Of a stretch of 64,000 bases of DNA, positions 35,585 through 43,727 are shown piece after piece. Both the position numbers and the translations under genes were made by a program. Origin of the DNA: Thalassobaculum sp. OXR-137 (lineage in GTDB: Bacteria; Pseudomonadota; Alphaproteobacteria; Thalassobaculales; Thalassobaculaceae); the NCBI RefSeq assembly GCF_034377285.1, contig NZ_CP139715.1, positions 3,828,001 through 3,892,000 on the forward strand, written 5' to 3'. The notes under the pieces were generated by a model. It had not been told where the DNA came from. It ran no database searches and saw nothing but the letters and a program-made list of their open reading frames with translations. Positions within the stretch are counted from its first letter, which is position 1. Each line of letters begins with the position of its first letter.

Positions 35585-36237
35585 ATGGCGCCGGCGGAGG
35601 ATGCGCCGATCGTCGTGATCCTCCACGGCATCGGCGAGTCCCGATGGAACATGCTCGGCATCGCCCGGGCACTAAGGAAGGCGGGCTTCGAGGCCCGCCT
35701 TTTTGCATACCCCTCCCTGCGTTACGACACCTCAGCGCTGGCCGACCGGCTGTCCGCCCATCTGCAACGGATCGGGGTTTGGGCCTCAGGCCGGACGGTC
35801 CATTTCGTCACCCATTCCATGCGCGGATTGGTGCTCAGGGACTACCTCGCGTCCGGTGCGATGTCGCCAGGATGGACGGGGCGCGCCGTCATGATCGGCC
35901 CGCCGAACCGGGGTAGCGAAGTTACGGATTTAATGTTCACTTTCAGCCCGTACCACTGGTTTTACGGCCCGGCCGGCCGTCAGCTCACCACCGTTTGGCA
36001 GGACGCGAATGTCGACCGATCCGGCTACCCGGTAGGGATCATCGCCGGGATGCGGGGTGGCTCTATCCGGTGGCCCGATTCCTGTTCTCCGGCCCCCATG
36101 ACGGCCGGGTAGCGGTGGATCGTACCCGGCTCGACGGCATGGCCGATCACATCGTTCTGCGCCCGTCACTCACGCCATGCTGCCGTGGCGCCGAGAGGTC
36201 CACCGGCAGATCGTCGCCTTCCTGCGAACCGGCCGAT
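35585..36237 (+). pseudogene. Alpha/beta hydrolase pseudogene (two frameshifts)
   Basis: The first frame, from the ATG at 35585, reads as an alpha/beta hydrolase: VVILHGIGESRWNM, then VHFVTHSMRGLVLRDYL, then MIGPPNRGSEVTD. Near 36050 the homologous reading moves to another frame (GWLYPVARFLFSGPHDGRVA, DHIVLRP) and near 36168 to the third frame (HAMLPWRREVHRQIVAFLRT). All three frames of the same strand are used in order, which indicates two indels. The nucleophile elbow is also altered: G-H-S-M-G-G is expected and H-S-M-R-G is seen. An intrinsic terminator lies within its first 40 codons. Sequencing error could mimic the shifts but not the Gly-to-Arg change. Confidence 0.75.
35679..35704 (+). 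terminator. Intrinsic terminator of valS, inside the decayed hydrolase frame
   Basis: AGGCGGGC-TTCGAG-GCCCGCCT followed by TTTT is a textbook rho-independent terminator: 8-bp GC stem, 6-nt loop, U-run. It lies 100 bp after the valS stop. It also lies within the coding frame of the hydrolase pseudogene, near its codons 32-40. Confidence 0.8.
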
Positions 36238-37161
36238 TCACGCGTGGATCGGCTCTTTCCGCCGGGCCGCGCGGAGCCGGGAGGCAACCGCGATCAGAGT
36301 TCCGGCGATCACCCCGGCGGTCAGCAGCACCGTCTCCGGGCGAAAACGGGTAACGTCAATCAGACCCAGGTGAAACGCGGCCTGTTCCAGGGCCATACCG
36401 ATTACCGGTAGCAGGGTGCAGCAGGCGACGTAGTTCTGCGATCCGACCAGCCGGGTGGACCAGAAGGTGAGGAACATCGACGGGCCGCGCAGGAACACGC
36501 CCACCAGAACGGCCGAGACGATGAGCGGGGCGCTCCACTCCACATCGCCCACGCCGCCGACCTCCAGGACCCGCAGGGCCAGGAACAGGCCGGCGGTCAC
36601 CAGCAGGACCGCACCGGTAAACCGGGCGCGGCTGCCGGGCTCGGTGCCCGTATTGTCGGGATGACGCTCGGCCATCAGGGTACCGGCAACCAGGACGATC
36701 TCGTTCAGAATCATGAGGATAACCGCCGGATTGGCGATCCCGCCCTCCAGGCTGACGACCAGCGGGGCGATGGCGGCGAGGATGACCGCATGGCCGAGCC
36801 ATTCCAGGCGGGCGGGGCGGCGGCCGAAGACGAGCCAGACGGCGACCGCCACCATCGGCATGTTGATCGCGCCGAGGACGCCCGCCTCCATGGCGCTGAC
36901 ATGGACCAGCACGGCGGTGAAGAGGGCGGCGGAGAGGACCCGTAAAACCCCGAGAATCCAGGTACTTGGCCGCGCGAAGCTGCCCAGCGACACCCGGCCG
37001 TACCCGCCGATCGCCAGCAGACTGACCCCGCCGGCGCAGAGCTGGATGAAGGTATAGGCCCAGGGATCAAAATCGTATCGAACCAACAGGATACGGCTGA
37101 TTGCTATCAAAGCGGACCAGGACAGGATGGCAGCGGCGGTGACGAGAACAGCGGGACGCAT
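36238..37161 (-). CDS. EamA/DMT superfamily transporter
   Basis: The protein has 307 aa from the ATG at 37161, preceded by GAGGTG; an ATG at 37173 is in frame but lacks a site. About ten hydrophobic segments are arranged as two EamA repeats (LVTAAAILSWSALIAISRIL to about residue 135, then AVILMILNEIVLVAGTLMA to the end). Such carriers export amino acids, nucleobases or related metabolites; the substrate is unknown. It is divergent from the LysR regulator at 37257 with a 19-bp dyad between the starts, the usual picture of a LysR-controlled exporter. Confidence 0.8.
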   Translation of the reverse strand: MRPAVLVTAAAILSWSALIAISRILLVRYDFDPWAYTFIQLCAGGVSLLAIGGYGRVSLGSFARPSTWILGVLRVLSAALFTAVLVHVSAMEAGVLGAINMPMVAVAVWLVFGRRPARLEWLGHAVILAAIAPLVVSLEGGIANPAVILMILNEIVLVAGTLMAERHPDNTGTEPGSRARFTGAVLLVTAGLFLALRVLEVGGVGDVEWSAPLIVSAVLVGVFLRGPSMFLTFWSTRLVGSQNYVACCTLLPVIGMALEQAAFHLGLIDVTRFRPETVLLTAGVIAGTLIAVASRLRAARRKEPIHA

Positions 37162-37173
37162 CGGACACCTCAT

Positions 37174-37192
37174 CGGGAGCTCGATGCTCCCG
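37174..37192. promoter_or_regulatory. LysR operator dyad between the divergent EamA and LysR genes
   Basis: CGGGAGC-TCGAT-GCTCCCG is a perfect 7-bp inverted repeat with 5-nt centre. A second, wider dyad (ACGAATT at 37224-37230 and AATTCGT at 37247-37253) lies closer to the LysR start. Either or both could be the regulator's sites in this 95-bp gap. Confidence 0.5.
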
Positions 37193-37256
37193 TATAGGAC
37201 ACCCGGACGTCGGTTTTCGTTCCACGAATTCGGTTCTGGCGTTACAAATTCGTTTC

Positions 37257-38129
37257 ATGAACTGGGACGATCTTCAGGCCTTTCTCGCCGTGGCCCGCAC
37301 CGGAAGCCTCCGCCGGGCGTCGATCGAGCTCGTGGTCAGCCAACCGACCGTCGCCCGGCGCCTCCGGGCGCTGGAGGAGGATCTCGGCCTGCAACTCTTC
37401 GAGCGGGACCGCGACGGCCACCGGCTCACCGAGGAGGGGGCGGAACTGCTGCCGGAGGTGCGGGCGGTGGAGACCTCCGCCCTGCGGGTCGAGCGCCGCG
37501 CCCGCGACAAGATTCGCGGCCTGGCCGAGACGGTCCGGGTCGAGGCGATGGAATGGCCCGCCGCCCTTCTGGCCCGCGGGCTCGGCACGCTGCCGGACGG
37601 GCCGCGCGTGGAACTGGTGCTGTCCGGCGATACCGTCGCCGTCGCCGCCCGGGCGCCGGAGGTGGTCGTGCGCCACGGCATGCCGACGATCGGCGAGGGT
37701 CTGACCTGGCGGATCGGCGCGATCGCCTGCGCCGTCTACGGGCGGGCATCCTTCGCCGAGGGCCGCTCCCGGCCATTGGATCGGTCGGATCTCGCCGCCC
37801 TGCCATGGCTGACCTTCATCGCCGAGCAGCAGCATTACTCGGCCATGCAGTGGATCATGGCGCTGACCGGCGACCGGCCGGCGGCGGCGCGGCTGTCGCG
37901 CACCGACCAGATGGCCGCCGCCGTGGCCGCAGGGGTCGGGGTCGCGGTCCTGCCGTGCTTCATCGGCAACACGCTGCCCGGTGTAGTGCGGCTGTCGGCG
38001 GAGATCGCCGAACTGAAGGCCGATTACTGGGTCGTCGCCCGCCCGGAGCTGTCCAATAACCCGTCGGTGCGCAGCGTCGCCGGCTGGATCGCGAGCTGCT
38101 TTCACGCCGCCCAGTTCGAGAAGAGCTAG
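37257..38129 (+). CDS. LysR family transcriptional regulator
   Basis: The protein has 290 aa. The N-terminal winged helix-turn-helix is standard (WDDLQAFLAVARTGSLRRAS, SQPTVARRLRALEEDLGLQL, FERDRDGHRLTEEG). Residues 90-285 are the inducer-binding domain. It is divergent from the EamA transporter gene at 36238-37161 and probably activates it. Its stop overlaps the stop of the next LysR gene, which runs the other way. Confidence 0.9.
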   Translation: MNWDDLQAFLAVARTGSLRRASIELVVSQPTVARRLRALEEDLGLQLFERDRDGHRLTEEGAELLPEVRAVETSALRVERRARDKIRGLAETVRVEAMEWPAALLARGLGTLPDGPRVELVLSGDTVAVAARAPEVVVRHGMPTIGEGLTWRIGAIACAVYGRASFAEGRSRPLDRSDLAALPWLTFIAEQQHYSAMQWIMALTGDRPAAARLSRTDQMAAAVAAGVGVAVLPCFIGNTLPGVVRLSAEIAELKADYWVVARPELSNNPSVRSVAGWIASCFHAAQFEKS

Positions 38130-38962
38130 AGCCGGGTCACCGCATCCCGGAAATCGCCCCAGCCCTGCGGCGCATCGTCGCGGGCGACCAGTTCGACCTC
38201 CACGTCAGGCAGCGGCGCGAACCCGTCCTCCGCACCGAGCGCCCGCATGTCCGGGGTGAGGGTGCTCTGGGCCAGGATCGCCACCGCCATGTCGCCGGTC
38301 ACCGCGATCTGCAGTGCCGACAGGGCCGGGCTGGAACAGACCAGCCGGGTCGACCGGCCCAGCCGCTCCGCCGCCTCGGCCGCGAAACGCCGGAACAGGC
38401 AGCCGGACGGAAAGGCGGCCACGGGCAGGGGCGTGCGGGTATGCGCGCTGCCGTCCCGGGCGCCGGCCCAGACGATCCGCTCGCGCCGGACCAGGGTGCC
38501 CCGGGCGCCGTGCTGCGGATCGCGGGTCACCAGGGCGACGTCGATCCGGCCTGCGGCCAGCTTCTCCAGCAGGATGTGGCTGAGATCGCACTCCACCTCC
38601 AGGTCGATCTGCGGATGGGTGCGCCCGAAACTCGGCAGAATGCCGGCGAGGAAGCTGGTGGCGTAATCCGCCGGGGTGCCGATCCGCAGCAGGCTCCGCT
38701 TGCGCGCCGGGGTGAGGGCGCCCATGGCCTCGTCATGCAGGTCCACCATCCGCCGGGCATAGCGGGCCAGGGTCTCGCCGGCGGCGGTCGGGCGCAGGTT
38801 CTGCCGCTCTCGAATCAGCACCGGCGATCCGACCGTCTCCTCCAGCCGGCGGATCTGCATGCTGACGGTGGATTGCGGCTTCCCGGTCAGGGTCGCAGCC
38901 GCATTGAACCCGCCCTGATCGAGGACGGTGAGAAAGGTGCGCAGGGCGGTGACATCGAGCAT
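38126..38962 (-). CDS. LysR family transcriptional regulator
   Basis: The protein has 278 aa. The N-terminal helix-turn-helix is MLDVTALRTFLTVLDQGGFN, then GKPQSTVSMQIRRLEETVG. The effector domain opens LLRIGTPADYATSFLAGILP. It resembles the LysR subgroup that controls amino-acid or arginine-type exporters. It is divergent from the EamA gene at 39059 with a small dyad between, and overlaps the convergent LysR gene by 4 bp. Sequence divergence from the neighbouring LysR is large, so the pair is not a recent duplication. Confidence 0.9.
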   Translation of the reverse strand: MLDVTALRTFLTVLDQGGFNAAATLTGKPQSTVSMQIRRLEETVGSPVLIRERQNLRPTAAGETLARYARRMVDLHDEAMGALTPARKRSLLRIGTPADYATSFLAGILPSFGRTHPQIDLEVECDLSHILLEKLAAGRIDVALVTRDPQHGARGTLVRRERIVWAGARDGSAHTRTPLPVAAFPSGCLFRRFAAEAAERLGRSTRLVCSSPALSALQIAVTGDMAVAILAQSTLTPDMRALGAEDGFAPLPDVEVELVARDDAPQGWGDFRDAVTRL

Positions 38963-38975
38963 GCATCCAAATTAG

Positions 38976-38990
38976 TGATCATCGAGATCA
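38976..38990. promoter_or_regulatory. LysR operator-like dyad between the divergent LysR and EamA genes
   Basis: TGATC-ATCGA-GATCA is a perfect 5-bp inverted repeat, 14 bp upstream of the LysR start and 68 bp upstream of the EamA start. It lies in the AT-richest part of the 96-bp gap, where a LysR site would be expected. Confidence 0.45.
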
Positions 38991-39058
38991 AAACAACTCG
39001 TTTGATTGATTGATAGCCGCCGCATACCTGCCAAGGCCGACACCAAGAGGAGTTGGCC

Positions 39059-39988
39059 ATGGGCTTCGTTGCCGTCGAAATCATCTTCGTTCTGATCTGG
39101 GCCTTCGGGTTCATCTCGGTCGAGCTCGCGCTGGTGGATGGCGGGCCGTTCATCACACTGACCATCCGGCTGTGGATCGCCGCCGCGCTGCTGCTGCCGT
39201 TCTTTGTCCGCGCCCGGCACCGGTTCGACCGGAGCCGGTTGAGCGATGCGGTGATCCAGGGGCTGACCGCCCAGGCGTTCTGGCTGATCTGCATCTTCCA
39301 GAGCCAGGCGCTCGGCGCCCGCCCCGGGGAGGTGGCGCTGATCGCCGCGCTGCAGCCCCTGGCGACGGCGGCCCTGGCCGGTTGGGTGGTCCGGGAGCCC
39401 ACCGAACCGCGTCACTGGCTCGGCCTGGCGCTCGGGCTCGCAGGGACCGTGCTGGTGATTGCGCCCGGAGCGGAGGGCAGCCGTGGCATGGCCCTCGGGC
39501 ATCTGGTGGCGGCGGGGGCGGCGATCACCATGACGGTCGCCGTCCTGCACCGACGGCGCCGTGGCGAGGCCGGGGAATCCTCGCCCCAGGGCGCGTCGGA
39601 CGGGTTCGCCCAGCTCGCCATGCAGTTCGGGGTGGCCGCCATGGTGATCACGCCGATCGCGGTGTTCCTGGAAGGTTGGCAGGCGACCTGGACGCCGCTC
39701 TATGCCGCTAACATGGTCTGGCAGGTCACCGGACAGTCGATCGCCAGTTTCGGACTGCTCTGGTGGCTGCTCGACCGGGCCAGTGCCGTGCGGGTCTCCA
39801 GCCTGTTCTACTTTACCCCTCCGGTAACCATGGTGCTCGGCTATCTGGCCTTCGGCGACCGCATTGGATGGCTTGACGGGGCCGGGATGGCGCTGGCCCT
39901 GATCGGGTTGATCGTGGTGCGGATGCCGATTTCCAGGCGTTCTCGCGCGCGCTTCCCTCGTCTAAGCTCGGTTTGCGAGAAAACCTGA
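39059..39988 (+). CDS. EamA/DMT superfamily transporter
   Basis: The protein has 309 aa from the ATG at 39059 (AGAGGAG 6 nt upstream; a TTG at 39053 is in frame). Ten hydrophobic segments in two EamA halves are visible (VEIIFVLIWAFGFISVELAL, and LFYFTPPVTMVLGYLAFGD near the end, a well-conserved EamA motif). It is an inner-membrane exporter of unknown metabolite, controlled probably by the divergent LysR at 38126-38962. It is followed after 14 bp by the M81 peptidase gene, which could be co-transcribed. Confidence 0.85.
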   Translation: MGFVAVEIIFVLIWAFGFISVELALVDGGPFITLTIRLWIAAALLLPFFVRARHRFDRSRLSDAVIQGLTAQAFWLICIFQSQALGARPGEVALIAALQPLATAALAGWVVREPTEPRHWLGLALGLAGTVLVIAPGAEGSRGMALGHLVAAGAAITMTVAVLHRRRRGEAGESSPQGASDGFAQLAMQFGVAAMVITPIAVFLEGWQATWTPLYAANMVWQVTGQSIASFGLLWWLLDRASAVRVSSLFYFTPPVTMVLGYLAFGDRIGWLDGAGMALALIGLIVVRMPISRRSRARFPRLSSVCEKT

Positions 39989-40002
39989 GAACGGGGAAGA
40001 CC

Positions 40003-41499
40003 ATGGCGCGGATCGCGATCGGCGGATTTCAGCACGAGACCAACACCTTCGCGCCGACCAAGGCGGGCTGGGACGCCTTCAACATCGGCGGCGGCTGGCC
40101 GCCGGTGACCACCGGCAACGAGCTGTTCGCCGCCATGGAAGGCCGCAACATCTCCTGCGCCGGCTTCATCGAGGGGGCGCAGGCGCTGGGCCATGAGCTG
40201 GTCGCCACCACCTGGGCCGCCGCCTCGCCCTCGGCCGAGGTCACCGACGAGGCCTTCGACCGGATCACCGGCATGATCTGCGACGGCATCCGGGAGGCCG
40301 GTGAGATCGACGCCGTCTATCTCTGCCTGCACGGTGCCATGGTGACCGAGAGCCACGAGGACGGGGAGGGCGAGACCGTCGCCCGGGTCCGCGAGGTGGT
40401 CGGCCCTGACCTGCCGATCATCGTGTCGCTCGACCTGCACGGCAACATGACAAGGCGATTCCACGAGCTGGTCACCGCCTGCGTTGCCTACAAGACCTAT
40501 CCCCATGTGGACATGGCCGATACCGGCAAGCGGACCGCCGCCGTGCTGGAGCGCATCCTGAAAGAGGGCAAGCCGGCCAAGGCCTATCGCCAGATCGACT
40601 TCCTCATCCCGCTGTCCTGGCAGTGCACGATGATGGCGCCGTCGGGACCGGTCTACGACCGGATGACCGCCATGGAGACCGGCGGCGTGTGGACCACGTC
40701 CTATCTGCCCGGCTTCCCGGCGGCCGATATCGCCGATTGCGGGCCGAGCATCTTCGCCTATGGCGGCACCCAGGAGGATGCCGACCGGGCGGCCGACACC
40801 ATCGCCGCCGATATCCACCGCCTGGAGCCGGAATTCGCCGGCAAGATCTACGACCCGGACGAGGCGGTGGCCGAGGCGGTGCGACTGTCCCAGGGAGCGT
40901 CTAAGCCGGTGGTCATCGCCGATACCCAGGACAACCCCGGCGCGGGCGGCAACGGCGACACGGCCGGCATGCTGAAGGCGCTGGTAAACGCGGGTGTGGA
41001 GAATGCGGCGATCGGCCTGATGATCGACCCGGAAGCCGCCAAGGCGGCCCATGCGGCGGGCGTCGGGGCGGAGATCACCATCCCGCTCGGCGGCTGTTCC
41101 GGCATTCCCGGCGACACGCCGCTGGAGGCGACCTATACCGTGGAAGCGCTGCATGACGGACAGACCACCGGCACGGGACCGTTCTACAAGAACGCCAAGA
41201 TGCGGCTCGGCCTGTCCGCCTGCCTGCGGATCGGCGGGGTGCGGATCGCGCTGGCGACCCACAAGGTGCAGATGGCGGACCAGAACCTGTACCGCTATGT
41301 CGGCATCGAGCCGACCGAACAGGCGATCCTGGTCAACAAGTCCTCCGTGCATTTCCGCGCCGATTTCGCCCCCATCGCCCACGAGATCCTGGTGGCGGCG
41401 GCTCCGGGCCCGATGATCGCCGATCCGGCCAAGCTGCCCTGGAAGAAGCTGCGCCGGGGCATGCGCCTGTCGCCGCTGGGTCCGGTCTGGAACGGGTGA
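40003..41499 (+). CDS. M81 family metallopeptidase (MlrC/microcystinase C-like)
   Basis: The protein has 498 aa from the ATG at 40003; the upstream extension lacks a ribosome site. MlrC-type motifs are clear: ARIAIGGFQHETNTFAP at the start, YLCLHGAMVTESHEDGEGE, VSLDLHGNMT and YKTYPHVDMADTG. The histidines and aspartates in these motifs are those of the zinc site in MlrC, the enzyme that finishes linear microcystin breakdown in sphingomonads. Most bacterial members sit outside mlr clusters and probably cleave other small peptides or amides; no mlrABD genes are seen here. Confidence 0.88.
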   Translation: MARIAIGGFQHETNTFAPTKAGWDAFNIGGGWPPVTTGNELFAAMEGRNISCAGFIEGAQALGHELVATTWAAASPSAEVTDEAFDRITGMICDGIREAGEIDAVYLCLHGAMVTESHEDGEGETVARVREVVGPDLPIIVSLDLHGNMTRRFHELVTACVAYKTYPHVDMADTGKRTAAVLERILKEGKPAKAYRQIDFLIPLSWQCTMMAPSGPVYDRMTAMETGGVWTTSYLPGFPAADIADCGPSIFAYGGTQEDADRAADTIAADIHRLEPEFAGKIYDPDEAVAEAVRLSQGASKPVVIADTQDNPGAGGNGDTAGMLKALVNAGVENAAIGLMIDPEAAKAAHAAGVGAEITIPLGGCSGIPGDTPLEATYTVEALHDGQTTGTGPFYKNAKMRLGLSACLRIGGVRIALATHKVQMADQNLYRYVGIEPTEQAILVNKSSVHFRADFAPIAHEILVAAAPGPMIADPAKLPWKKLRRGMRLSPLGPVWNG

Positions 41500-41504
41500 G
41501 GGCG

Positions 41505-41524
41505 GGGCGCCGGTTCAGGCGCCC
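41505..41524. terminator. Hairpin between convergent M81 peptidase and small repeat-protein genes
   Basis: GGGCGCC-GGTTCA-GGCGCCC is a 7-bp stem with a 6-nt loop. The stop codon of the minus-strand repeat protein lies in the loop and arm, and the peptidase stop lies 5 bp to the left, so it can serve both genes. There is no U-run. Confidence 0.45.
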
Positions 41525-41727
41525 GTCGCCTCCGGGCTCCCGGGTTCCTCCGGGACGCGCCCCAGCTCGCCCAGCTTGCCGAGGCGGCCGACCCGTCCCA
41601 CGCGGCCGATCCGGCCCATGCGCCCTTCGGTCTCGGCCCCGGGATCCTCCGCACCCTCCGACCCGCTCGCCGTCGGGGGGAGCGGCGTTCCCTTGGGTGC
41701 TTCATCCTGCGTTCCGTCATCCGCCAT
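41515..41727 (-). CDS. Small protein with Gly-basic-hydrophobic triplet repeats
   Basis: The protein has 70 aa from the ATG at 41727, which is preceded by GGAAGGAACGG. The first part is acidic (MADDGTQDEAPKG). The middle contains eight consecutive triplets of the type G-R-x with x hydrophobic (GRM, GRI, GRV, GRV, GRL, then GKL, GEL, GRV). The end is EEPGSPEATGA. There is no signal peptide or membrane segment. The triplets have the glycine periodicity of collagen-like repeats but without proline, and could also act as a nucleic-acid-binding tract. I do not recognise the family. Confidence 0.6.
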   Translation of the reverse strand: MADDGTQDEAPKGTPLPPTASGSEGAEDPGAETEGRMGRIGRVGRVGRLGKLGELGRVPEEPGSPEATGA

Positions 41728-41759
41728 TTTCCGTTCCTTCCCTCGATCGGTCGCCGGTG

Positions 41760-42188
41760 TCACTTGGCGGGGGTCGCGCTCAACTTGTCGGCGAAGCCCT
41801 GAGCCAGGACCTGGGCGGCGTTGCCGGTGGCGAAGAACTTCGCCAGCCCGGCCGACAGAACCGTGTCGCTGCCGGTTTCCACCTCGAACTGGCCAATGGT
41901 CGACAGCGCGTCGGACAGGCCGCCGGCCGACTCGCCCCTGTCGTCGAGGGTCTTGGTCTCGCCCTTGACGACGATGTTCCCGCTCGCGGTCTCGATCACC
42001 ACCGGCACGATGGCGATATCCAGGCTGGAATAGCCCAGGGTCAGCCCGCCGCCCTGCTGCGGGGCCGACGCGGAAATCGACAGGCCCATGGATTCCTGCT
42101 GGCCGAAAATCAGGTCCGCGCCGCTCATATTGCCGCAGCCCGTCAGGCCGAACCCGGCCAGAACCACCGTCACGATCGTCGATTTCAT
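41760..42188 (-). CDS. Putative lipoprotein, unknown family
   Basis: The protein has 142 aa from the ATG at 42188; an upstream ATG at 42200 is in frame. A lipoprotein signal is clear: MKSTIVTVVLAGFGLTGCGN, with lipobox LTGC. The mature part contains GGGLTLGYSSLDIAIVPVVI, then a region rich in small residues and LAKFFATGNAAQVLAQGFAD. The segment GG-L-TLGY-S-x-x-IA-x-x-PV is shared with the neighbour at 42208, which suggests an old duplication. The likely location is the outer membrane or periplasm; function is unknown. Confidence 0.75.
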   Translation of the reverse strand: MKSTIVTVVLAGFGLTGCGNMSGADLIFGQQESMGLSISASAPQQGGGLTLGYSSLDIAIVPVVIETASGNIVVKGETKTLDDRGESAGGLSDALSTIGQFEVETGSDTVLSAGLAKFFATGNAAQVLAQGFADKLSATPAK

Positions 42189-42207
42189 CGTCCCCTCCAT
42201 TGCGCTG

Positions 42208-42762
42208 TCAGTCCGCCGCGGCGGACAGGGTGAAAGCCGTGTCGTTGCCCCAATCAGTGACGCCCGGACTCATGATGTGCGGGGCCGCTCCGATGCCGGC
42301 GGCGGGTCCGACCGCGCAGACATCCGGACGGGTGGCGAGCAGGTTCCGCAGGGGCGCGGGCAGGGTCCCGTCGAGCAGGGTGTCCGGGTCGATCCAGACG
42401 ACGATCCGGCAGTCGTCGACCGGCAGCACGGCCATGGTCGACGACAGATAGCCGAGGGTGATGCCGCCGTTCTGGCCGATCAGTCCGACGCCGCGCAGCT
42501 CGACGATCTGCGGCAGCCTGCCCGGCGCGGTCTCGATGGAGACAATGCCGAACCTTGTGGCCTGGGAGACGCTGCCGTCACCCGACTGGATCGTGACTTG
42601 GGCGCAGGCGGTCGCCGCGATCAGCGTGAGAGGGGCGCCGAGGGCGCGAGGGAAAAAGCCCCGTGGAGGGAGGGGACGATCGGGGCGCGGATCCGCGCCG
42701 CGGGGTCGAGCGCCGGCGCGTCCGGAAGATCTCTCCCGTGAAACCGACCGCTCCGACCCCAT
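42208..42762 (-). CDS. Putative exported protein related to the neighbouring lipoprotein
   Basis: The protein has 184 aa from the ATG at 42762, with GGAGG 5 nt upstream. After about 40 basic, proline-rich residues comes a hydrophobic stretch ending in a cysteine (LGAPLTLIAATAC|AQ), a possible lipobox. The mature part has VELRGVGLIGQNGGITLGYL, then SSTMAVLPV, matching the TLGY motif of the next gene. A hairpin (42772-42793) lies just before its ribosome site. It is 19 bp upstream of the lipoprotein gene, so the two form an operon. Function is unknown; the long basic N-terminus could mean the true start is internal. Confidence 0.6.
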   Translation of the reverse strand: MGSERSVSRERSSGRAGARPRGADPRPDRPLPPRGFFPRALGAPLTLIAATACAQVTIQSGDGSVSQATRFGIVSIETAPGRLPQIVELRGVGLIGQNGGITLGYLSSTMAVLPVDDCRIVVWIDPDTLLDGTLPAPLRNLLATRPDVCAVGPAAGIGAAPHIMSPGVTDWGNDTAFTLSAAAD

Positions 42763-42771
42763 CACCGCCTC

Positions 42772-42793
42772 CGATCCGAAAGGAACCGGATCG
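42772..42793. terminator. Hairpin between exonuclease III and the exported-protein gene
   Basis: CGATCCG-AAAGGAAC-CGGATCG is a perfect 7-bp inverted repeat. On the minus strand it lies 40 bp after the exonuclease stop and touches the ribosome site of the next gene. It may end the exonuclease transcript or shield that ribosome site. Confidence 0.3.
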
Positions 42794-42832
42794 AAGGTTA
42801 GTGTGAGTAATATGTTATGTCGAGGTTAAAAA

Positions 42833-43618
42833 CTACTTTGACGTGTTTTTATCAGCGATCTCGCACCACACCGGCGTATGGTCGCTGGCCTTCTCCTTGC
42901 CGCGCGGCTTGGAATCGATACCGGCATCGACCAGCCGGTCGGCGGCCTGGGGCGACAGCAGCAGATGGTCGATGCGGATGCCGTGATCCTTCTGCCAGGC
43001 GCCGCCCTGGTAGTCCCAGAAGCTGTATCGATGCGGGGTGGGGTCCTTGGCGCGGAACGCGTCGGTGTAGCCGAGATACAGGATCTCGCGGAATGCGGCC
43101 CGCGTTTCCGGCTTGATCAGCGCATCGCCCTGCCAGGCGACCGGGTCGTGCACGTCGTCGTCGGTCGGGATGACGTTGTAGTCGCCGCCCAGCACCACCG
43201 GCCGCTCCTCGGCGAGCAGCTCTGCCGCCCGCGCCTTCAGCCGCTTCATCCAGCCGAGCTTGTACGGGTATTTCTCGGTGTCGACGGGATTGCCGTTGGG
43301 CAGGTAGATGGTCGCGACCCGCACGCCGTCGACGGTCGCCTCCAGATAGCGCGCCTGCTCGTCCGCGTCGTCGCCGGCGAGCCGGGCGGAGACGTCCTCC
43401 AGCCCGCGCTTGGAGAGAATCGCAACACCGTTATAGCTCTTCTGGCCGTGCACGGCGCATTCGTAGCCGAGCGCCTCGATCTCCAGGCGGGGGAACCCGT
43501 CGTCGACGGTTTTGATCTCCTGCATGAGCACCACGTCCGGATCGGCCGATTTCAGCCAGTCCAGGACGTTCGGCAGACGCGCCTTGATGGAGTTGACGTT
43601 CCAGGTGGCGATCTTCAT
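42833..43618 (-). CDS. xthA: Exodeoxyribonuclease III (AP endonuclease)
   Basis: The protein has 261 aa. The exonuclease III motifs are all present: MKIATWNVNSIKARLPNVLD, LMQEIK (metal-binding Glu), YNGVAILSK, GGDYNVIPTDDDVHDP (Asp/Asn), RIDHLLLS and SDHTPVW (catalytic His). It cuts DNA at abasic sites and trims 3' blocked ends in base excision repair. It is on its own on the minus strand, 109 bp after erpA. Confidence 0.94.
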   Translation of the reverse strand: MKIATWNVNSIKARLPNVLDWLKSADPDVVLMQEIKTVDDGFPRLEIEALGYECAVHGQKSYNGVAILSKRGLEDVSARLAGDDADEQARYLEATVDGVRVATIYLPNGNPVDTEKYPYKLGWMKRLKARAAELLAEERPVVLGGDYNVIPTDDDVHDPVAWQGDALIKPETRAAFREILYLGYTDAFRAKDPTPHRYSFWDYQGGAWQKDHGIRIDHLLLSPQAADRLVDAGIDSKPRGKEKASDHTPVWCEIADKNTSK

Positions 43619-43727
43619 GGATTTGGCTTCATCGACGGGGGCCTTCTCGCTCGCTTGTGCGCGGAAGGCGACAGGTCAGCGCAAACCCCTGCGGATCGCA
43701 AGTGCGCAGGCCGGGACGGCCGGAGGG

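Noticed and set aside
40003-41499. Microcystin-degradation locus
   Set aside because: Only an MlrC-family peptidase is present, without mlrA, mlrB or mlrD. The family is widespread outside that pathway.
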